From Enterococcus sp. 9D6_DIV0238 (GTDB lineage: Bacteria; Bacillota; Bacilli; Lactobacillales; Enterococcaceae): a stretch of 64,000 nt of DNA. The stretch lies in the NCBI RefSeq assembly GCF_002174455.2, contig NZ_CP147246.1, positions 1 through 64,000 of the forward strand, read 5' to 3'. Below the pieces are notes generated by a model. It worked only from the letters and a program-made list of their open reading frames with translations, made no database searches and was not told where the DNA came from. A program made the translations under genes and the position numbers. This document shows positions 61,100-64,000 of the stretch, one piece after another (positions within the stretch are counted from its first letter, which is position 1; each line of letters begins with the position of its first letter).

Positions 61100-62011
61100 A
61101 TGTTTATATTAAAATCGATCCCCAAAAAAAGAATTTGGGGAACTCCTCGTTTACAAGCCTATTCAACAGAAAGCTGTGAGGGGAAAATCGGTTCTGTGTA
61201 TTCTGCATCTGCAACTGAAGAAATCGATAGCCCTATTGTTTCGAAACAGCAGACATTACGTGAGGTAGTTCAAAAAAATCCACAATCCTTTGGTTTGCTT
61301 GAAGGAGAAGAATACCCTTTGATCATTTCGATGACTGGCGCAGATGAGGATTTGAGCATTCAAGTGCATCCTACTGATGACTATGCTGAAAAAACAGTCA
61401 ATAAGCCGTATGGAAAAAGTGAAGCTTGGTTCTTTTTAACTCCACCAAAAAGTGGATCGATCATCGCGGGTCAAACAGCAGCTTCCAAACAAACCTTTAT
61501 GACAGCGATCCAAGAGAATAAGTATGAAACGATTTTAGGAAAAACGACAGTGACGAAAGAATCGGTCGTGTATATTCCTTCTGGAACCATTCACGCATTG
61601 ACCAAAGGCGCATTAGTCTATGAAATTCAGCAGTCTACAGATATCACATATCGTTTTTATGATTATGATCGTTCCGATGATTCTGGCATCAAAAGAGAAC
61701 TGCATACAAAACAAGCGACTGAAACACTAGAATTACAACAAACTGTGCTAAAGGCTAATTTTGACTTAGGACAAACCCTAGATGTGAAAGAATTTACTGT
61801 CAGAAGAGCTCTTTTAGCAAAGAACTACCGAAATCAAAAATCCTTAGCACAAGTGATCACTGTTTTGACTGGAACAACTAAAATCGCAGAACAAGAGATT
61901 AAGCAAGGCCAGAGTATAATCGTTTTGCCAGATGAACAATTAGTGATCGATACACCATTTGAATGTATGATTGCCACACCAAAAGCATATTGGCGCGAGA
62001 CTTCTGTCTAA
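61100..62011 (+). CDS. manA: Mannose-6-phosphate isomerase, class I
   Basis: The 303-residue cupin-type enzyme shows SIQVHPTDDYAEK (zinc ligands Q and H), GKSEAWFFL, and YIPSGTIHALTKGALVYEIQQSTDITYRFYDYDR. This is the Gram-positive ManA pattern. It interconverts mannose-6-phosphate and fructose-6-phosphate. Placed behind a mannose-family PTS, it brings the imported sugar phosphate to glycolysis. GGAGTGG precedes the ATG. It is the last gene before the GntR regulator and follows the usual length (about 310-320). Confidence 0.92.
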   Translation: MFILKSIPKKRIWGTPRLQAYSTESCEGKIGSVYSASATEEIDSPIVSKQQTLREVVQKNPQSFGLLEGEEYPLIISMTGADEDLSIQVHPTDDYAEKTVNKPYGKSEAWFFLTPPKSGSIIAGQTAASKQTFMTAIQENKYETILGKTTVTKESVVYIPSGTIHALTKGALVYEIQQSTDITYRFYDYDRSDDSGIKRELHTKQATETLELQQTVLKANFDLGQTLDVKEFTVRRALLAKNYRNQKSLAQVITVLTGTTKIAEQEIKQGQSIIVLPDEQLVIDTPFECMIATPKAYWRETSV

Positions 62012-62051
62012 TTTATTGTATAATGAAGATACATGAGCGAGGAGGTAGTTT

Positions 62052-62768
62052 ATGAATTTGCCTTTATACAAAAAAATCGAGCAGGATCTATTAGATAAGA
62101 TCGAAGATGGAACCTATGCTGAAAATGAGCTGATCCCAACAGAATTAGAATTAGCAGAAGAATATCAAGTAAGCAGACCGACAGTAAGACAGGCGGTCCA
62201 AACATTAGTGGATGCTGGCTATTTAGAGAAGAGAAAAAAAAGAGGAACGATCGTTAAACGCCCAAAAATCGAGCAGGAATTTACCAAAGTGATCGAAAGT
62301 TTCGATTCTGAGATGAGCCGAAAAGGCTTGGTTCCAAAGACGAAAGTCATTGCTTTTAGAAAAGACGCTGCCAATGAAGAAGTGGCTGAAAACTTAGAGA
62401 TTCTAGAAGGTGATGACGTCTATAAGCTGATTCGTTTACGGTATGCTGGAGAAAAACCGACAGTTTTAGTAACTACCTATATCCCGGCATTTCTATTTAA
62501 GGAACTTGATGAAGTCGATTTTTCTACAAATTTACTTTACAGTATCTTTAAAGAAAAAGGCTTTCCGATCAAGACTGTCTCACGTCGTCTAGATGTGATT
62601 CAAGCGGATGATACGGTGAGTGATTTATTGGATGTTGAGGTAGGCGCACCGCTGTTTTATTTCCATACTCGAGGATTTACAGACGGGAAGTTACCGATCG
62701 AGTATTCGATTTCAAAATATCGGGGAGATATAAATTCCTTTGTGTTTGAGATAACTGAAAATGGATAG
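62052..62768 (+). CDS. GntR/HutC-family regulator of the deoC-PTS locus
   Basis: The 238-residue protein has an N-terminal GntR winged helix (about 1-70; ELIPTELELAEEYQVSRPTVRQAVQTLVDAGYLEKRKKRGTIV) and a UTRA ligand domain (about 90-230; ending YSISKYRGDINSFVFEI). HutC-type proteins bind palindromes and release them on binding a sugar phosphate. The twin ATGTAATTACAT boxes between deoC and the PTS are its probable sites. GAGGAGG precedes the ATG, and a -10-like TATAAT occurs in the 40-base gap after manA. Confidence 0.9.
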   Translation: MNLPLYKKIEQDLLDKIEDGTYAENELIPTELELAEEYQVSRPTVRQAVQTLVDAGYLEKRKKRGTIVKRPKIEQEFTKVIESFDSEMSRKGLVPKTKVIAFRKDAANEEVAENLEILEGDDVYKLIRLRYAGEKPTVLVTTYIPAFLFKELDEVDFSTNLLYSIFKEKGFPIKTVSRRLDVIQADDTVSDLLDVEVGAPLFYFHTRGFTDGKLPIEYSISKYRGDINSFVFEITENG

Positions 62769-62791
62769 AACTTGAATCATAGTTTGACTGT

Positions 62792-62842
62792 AAAAAATGT
62801 GTATGTGATATGCCGTAGGTGATGTCTCATACACATTTTTTG
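62792..62842 (+). terminator. Terminator after the GntR gene
   Basis: AAAAAATGTGTATG pairs with CATACACATTTTTT, with partial pairing inside, and ends in T residues. Confidence 0.82.
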
Positions 62843-62981
62843 TTTTCTTTTTATACTAGAAAATCATTTATTAGATAAGAATAAAAAAATATGTTACATT
62901 TCAATTGAACGTCAATGTGCCATTATTTTAGTATACATGCTTTTTTTGTTACACGATTAAAAGACCAGAGGTGAAGTTGCG

Positions 62982-63803
62982 ATGACCAATAATCAGGAAG
63001 AAGTAATGAAAGAGCTCTATAACCTTATTTTAAATCCCGGAACACGTGATTGGGAACGAGTGCAGTTAATAGAAGCGAAGAATCAAATAGAAATTGGTGC
63101 GAATTTCAAAGACCAGCTAGCTAAACTTGAAGCAGCCTTGCGCCCTCTGAATACGAGAAACAATCTAACTCCTGATGTAGCTGACTTTTATTCGAAAATC
63201 ACAAACGACCCAATTGGAGAAAAGGTGTATGACTTTTCAAAACATATCGTTTTAGATGTCGACCATCAAGAACGAGCTGTTTTTGCTGGCGGCTGTTTTT
63301 GGTGTATGGTCGAGCCGTTTGAATCACGTCCTGGGATCATTTCTGTTTTATCTGGCTATACAGGAGGATCTGTTGAACATCCGACTTATGATCAAATAAT
63401 AGGAGGAAGTACAGGTCATGTAGAAGCAGTTGAGATTATTTTTGATACACGCATGATCAGCTATAGAGAATTAGTGGAATTATACTGGGAGATTTCTGAC
63501 CCAACGGATGCATTTGGTCAGTTTCAGGATCGCGGAAATCAATACAGACCGATCATTTTCGTTCAGAATGCGCAACAACGACAGATTGCTGAACAATCAA
63601 AGGAGGCGCTTGAAGCTTCTGGAAAATACAAAGAGCCGATCGTGACAAAAATTCAGTCAGCAACGGGATTTTGGCCTGCAGAAAATTATCATCAAGAATT
63701 TTATAAGAAACAGCCCAAACGATATAGAAAAATGAAGCGTGCTCGTCAAAATCTTATGAAATATCAACAGCTTAAAAATAAAATTCAACGTAAAAAAAGA
63801 TAG
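62982..63803 (+). CDS. msrA: Peptide methionine sulfoxide reductase MsrA with N-terminal extension
   Basis: The 273-residue enzyme reduces S-sulfoxides of methionine in proteins. The catalytic GGCFWC motif has its cysteine at 105. [27 protein letters not shown] and the [11 protein letters not shown] end are standard. About 95 residues precede the catalytic domain, longer than usual, and look helical ([25 protein letters not shown]). The C-terminus is a basic tail. AGAGGTG precedes the ATG. It is monocistronic. The extension may aid binding to a partner; no MsrB is fused or adjacent in the window. Confidence 0.93.
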   Translation: MTNNQEEVMKELYNLILNPGTRDWERVQLIEAKNQIEIGANFKDQLAKLEAALRPLNTRNNLTPDVADFYSKITNDPIGEKVYDFSKHIVLDVDHQERAVFAGGCFWCMVEPFESRPGIISVLSGYTGGSVEHPTYDQIIGGSTGHVEAVEIIFDTRMISYRELVELYWEISDPTDAFGQFQDRGNQYRPIIFVQNAQQRQIAEQSKEALEASGKYKEPIVTKIQSATGFWPAENYHQEFYKKQPKRYRKMKRARQNLMKYQQLKNKIQRKKR

Positions 63804-63891
63804 AAAACGCAATTGAATTTGTCGATAATTTCCCTGAATTAAAATGAAAACGTATTTATTTTTTTGTTTCTTGTAAGACTATTGACAATAA

Positions 63892-63920
63892 AACCTATAT
63901 GCGTTAATATCGAACAGTAT
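63892..63920 (+). promoter_or_regulatory. Consensus promoter for the gene at the window end
   Basis: TTGACA (63892-63897) and TAATAT (63915-63920) are 17 bases apart. Inverted sequence TTAATtacTAAC-GCT-GTTAgctATTAA follows at about 63929-63955 and may be an operator or leader hairpin. Confidence 0.8.
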
Positions 63921-63983
63921 TAATTACTAACGCTGTTAGCTATTAACGGTGAAAGTGATTATTTTAAAAGAAGGAGGAGTCAT

Positions 63984-64000
63984 ATGTCATTCGCAGAGGA
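63984..64000 (+). CDS. Start of an unidentified gene cut by the window end
   Basis: AAGGAGGAG stands 6 bases before ATG 63984, and the first codons read M-S-F-A-E. Only five complete codons are visible, so no product can be named. The strong promoter at 63892 and the ribosome site indicate a well-expressed gene. Confidence 0.7.

Overview
The window looks like chromosome of a low-GC Gram-positive coccus, most likely Enterococcus or a close relative. The evidence is AGGAGG-type ribosome sites, a CopB-type copper ATPase preceded by a cop box (TACA-N2-TGTA), many PTS sugar systems with RpiR and GntR regulators, and an MhqR-like quinone operon. No rRNA, tRNA or CRISPR array was seen. The left half (about 1-33,000) is an AT-rich accessory region. 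The right half (about 33,400-64,000) reads like ordinary metabolic chromosome, with GATCG-rich codon use and operons closed by hairpin terminators.

Accessory region. It opens with a truncated DinG/XPD-like helicase (minus strand). Next comes an uncharacterised three-gene cassette (1900-3936) and a SIR2-domain protein of the DSR defence type (4635-7814). A complete type I restriction-modification operon follows (XRE regulator, hsdM, hsdS, hsdR) with a NucS/PD-(D/E)XK nuclease gene attached (8906-17165). After that is a RADAR pair, ATPase rdrA and adenosine-deaminase-like rdrB (17979-23181). A family of small minus-strand genes of unknown function (8062, 17356, 23281) sits at the junctions between modules, and two of these copies lie in direct repeats that flank RADAR. 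A broken integrase remnant (24402-24812) is followed by a RiPP-type peptide cluster (25021-29953): thioredoxin-like protein, radical SAM enzyme, GNAT-like protein, PqqD-like RRE protein, a 69-residue precursor with two CX6C pairs, an ABC exporter and a small membrane protein. A serine hydrolase, an AraC-type regulator and a VOC protein end this half.

Metabolic region. An RpiR regulator precedes a PTS EIIABC, a GH38 mannosidase and a glycerate kinase, which together form a mannosylglycerate-use operon. A second operon holds nanE, a HAD phosphatase, a DUF4127 protein, an orphan PTS EIIC and an RpiR regulator. An Mrr-type nuclease with a membrane anchor stands alone. A minus-strand MarR-VOC-VOC-hydrolase operon resembles the quinone-responsive mhq genes. 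CopB, a WYL-WYL / RtcB RNA-repair module with a large unknown partner, and a GntR-controlled locus follow. In that locus deoC diverges from a mannose-family PTS with manA, and twin ATGTAATTACAT boxes lie between them. The window closes with msrA and the first codons of another gene.

The signals least explained by known families are: the RiPP precursor and its cluster; five hairpins with the conserved core AGTNNNCGCT around 8.5-8.8 kb and 30.2 kb; a promoter-hairpin-terminator small RNA candidate at 23.7 kb; the three-gene cassette at 1.9-3.9 kb; and the 673-residue RtcB partner. All functional calls are from reading the sequence; no database search was run.
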